NCBI RefSeq assembly: GCF_011074885.1
Contig: NC_054689.1
Coordinates: forward strand, 868,001 to 932,000
Direction of reading: 5' to 3'
DNA: 64,000 nt
Origin: Brettanomyces bruxellensis
Taxonomy: Eukaryota > Ascomycota > Pichiomycetes > Pichiales > Pichiaceae
The translations under genes and the position numbers were made by a program. Positions 63,756 through 64,000 of this stretch are shown here, one piece after another. A model generated the notes under the pieces. That model saw only the letters and a program-made list of their open reading frames with translations, made no database searches and was not told the origin of the DNA. Position 1 is the first letter of the stretch, and each line of letters opens with the position of its first letter.

Positions 63756-64000
63756 ATGGCTGGATACAACTACTATATCGACTACGCTCCTAGATACGCG
63801 GGAAACGTGGCGATCGGCGCTATTTATTTTGTCCTCTTGGTGGCCAACATCACACTAGGTTTTTTAGCAAGAGATAAGTTCTTTCCTCTGTCTTTTGTGA
63901 TTGGATGCATCTTGGAGTATATGGGATTCGTGGGCCGGTGCATGGGCCACTTTATTCCCACGGAAATCAGTTGGTTTATGGTGCAATCCATTGGAATAAC
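63756..64000 (+). CDS. RTA1/RSB1-family multi-span membrane protein, 3' part outside window
   Basis: The ATG at 63756 opens a frame of 81 codons running off the right edge. It starts M-A-G-Y-N-Y-Y-I-D-Y-A-P-R-Y and then has two to three hydrophobic spans, with L-E-Y-M-G-F-V-G-R between them, a pattern of the RTA1-like fungal lipid-translocation family. S. cerevisiae members are Rsb1 (sphingoid long-chain-base export) and Rta1 (7-aminocholesterol resistance). The family usually has seven spans and about 300-380 aa, so most of the gene is missing here. Confidence 0.75.
   Translation, partial: MAGYNYYIDYAPRYAGNVAIGAIYFVLLVANITLGFLARDKFFPLSFVIGCILEYMGFVGRCMGHFIPTEISWFMVQSIGI

Overview
This window is nuclear DNA of a budding yeast (Saccharomycotina), most plausibly from the Pichia/Brettanomyces/Ogataea side. 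The evidence is: compact, mostly intron-free eukaryotic genes with yeast-type orthologues; introns with GTATGT donors and TACTAAC branch points; CTG read as leucine (for example in the conserved V-L-D-K of the PKH kinase domain); and a peroxisomal Lon protease ending in a PTS1 tripeptide. The genus is inferred, not proven. Base composition is a mosaic: roughly the first 19 kb is AT-rich even inside genes, while SGF73, the malic enzyme gene and the PKH, FPK1 and MSH3 genes are strongly GC-rich at third positions.

Layout. 1-19 kb: NHX1 (cut by the left edge), GUK1, RVS161, a Zn2Cys6 regulator, a diverged ubiquitin protease, an ARO80-like Zn2Cys6 regulator and the E2 gene UBC4. 19-31 kb: a membrane-anchored SREBP-type bHLH factor, SGF73 (SAGA deubiquitinase module), a small single-span protein, UBC13 with a 61-nt intron, and peroxisomal Lon. 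31-45 kb: malic enzyme, TPT1 and CLA4, separated by two unusually long gene-free blocks (about 2.4 and 2.3 kb), then an unknown Ser-rich protein. 45-64 kb: a PDK1/PKH kinase with a reading-frame break, RPL27 with a 519-nt intron, an unknown probable mitochondrial protein, TRM112, an FPK1/KIN82 kinase also with a frame break, MSH3, CWC21 and the 5' end of an RTA1/RSB1-family gene.

Functional themes: ubiquitin (UBC4, UBC13, a USP, SGF73); sphingolipid and membrane signalling (PKH, FPK1, RTA1/RSB1-like, RVS161); Cdc42 signalling (CLA4); RNA maturation (TPT1, TRM112, CWC21). These genes are spread over separate transcription units, so the themes are gene-content observations and do not imply operons. 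I found no tRNA, rRNA, CRISPR or complete transposon.

The most interesting non-coding signals are: (1) the 10-bp palindrome GTCGATCGAC, perfect six times (five intergenic, one coding) plus one near-perfect intergenic copy, far above chance expectation; (2) three copies of a 176-231 bp dispersed repeat with TG...CA ends and an internal TATA box, probably solo LTRs; (3) AT-rich minisatellites placed downstream of several genes; (4) a nested inverted-repeat cluster upstream of the RTA1-family gene.
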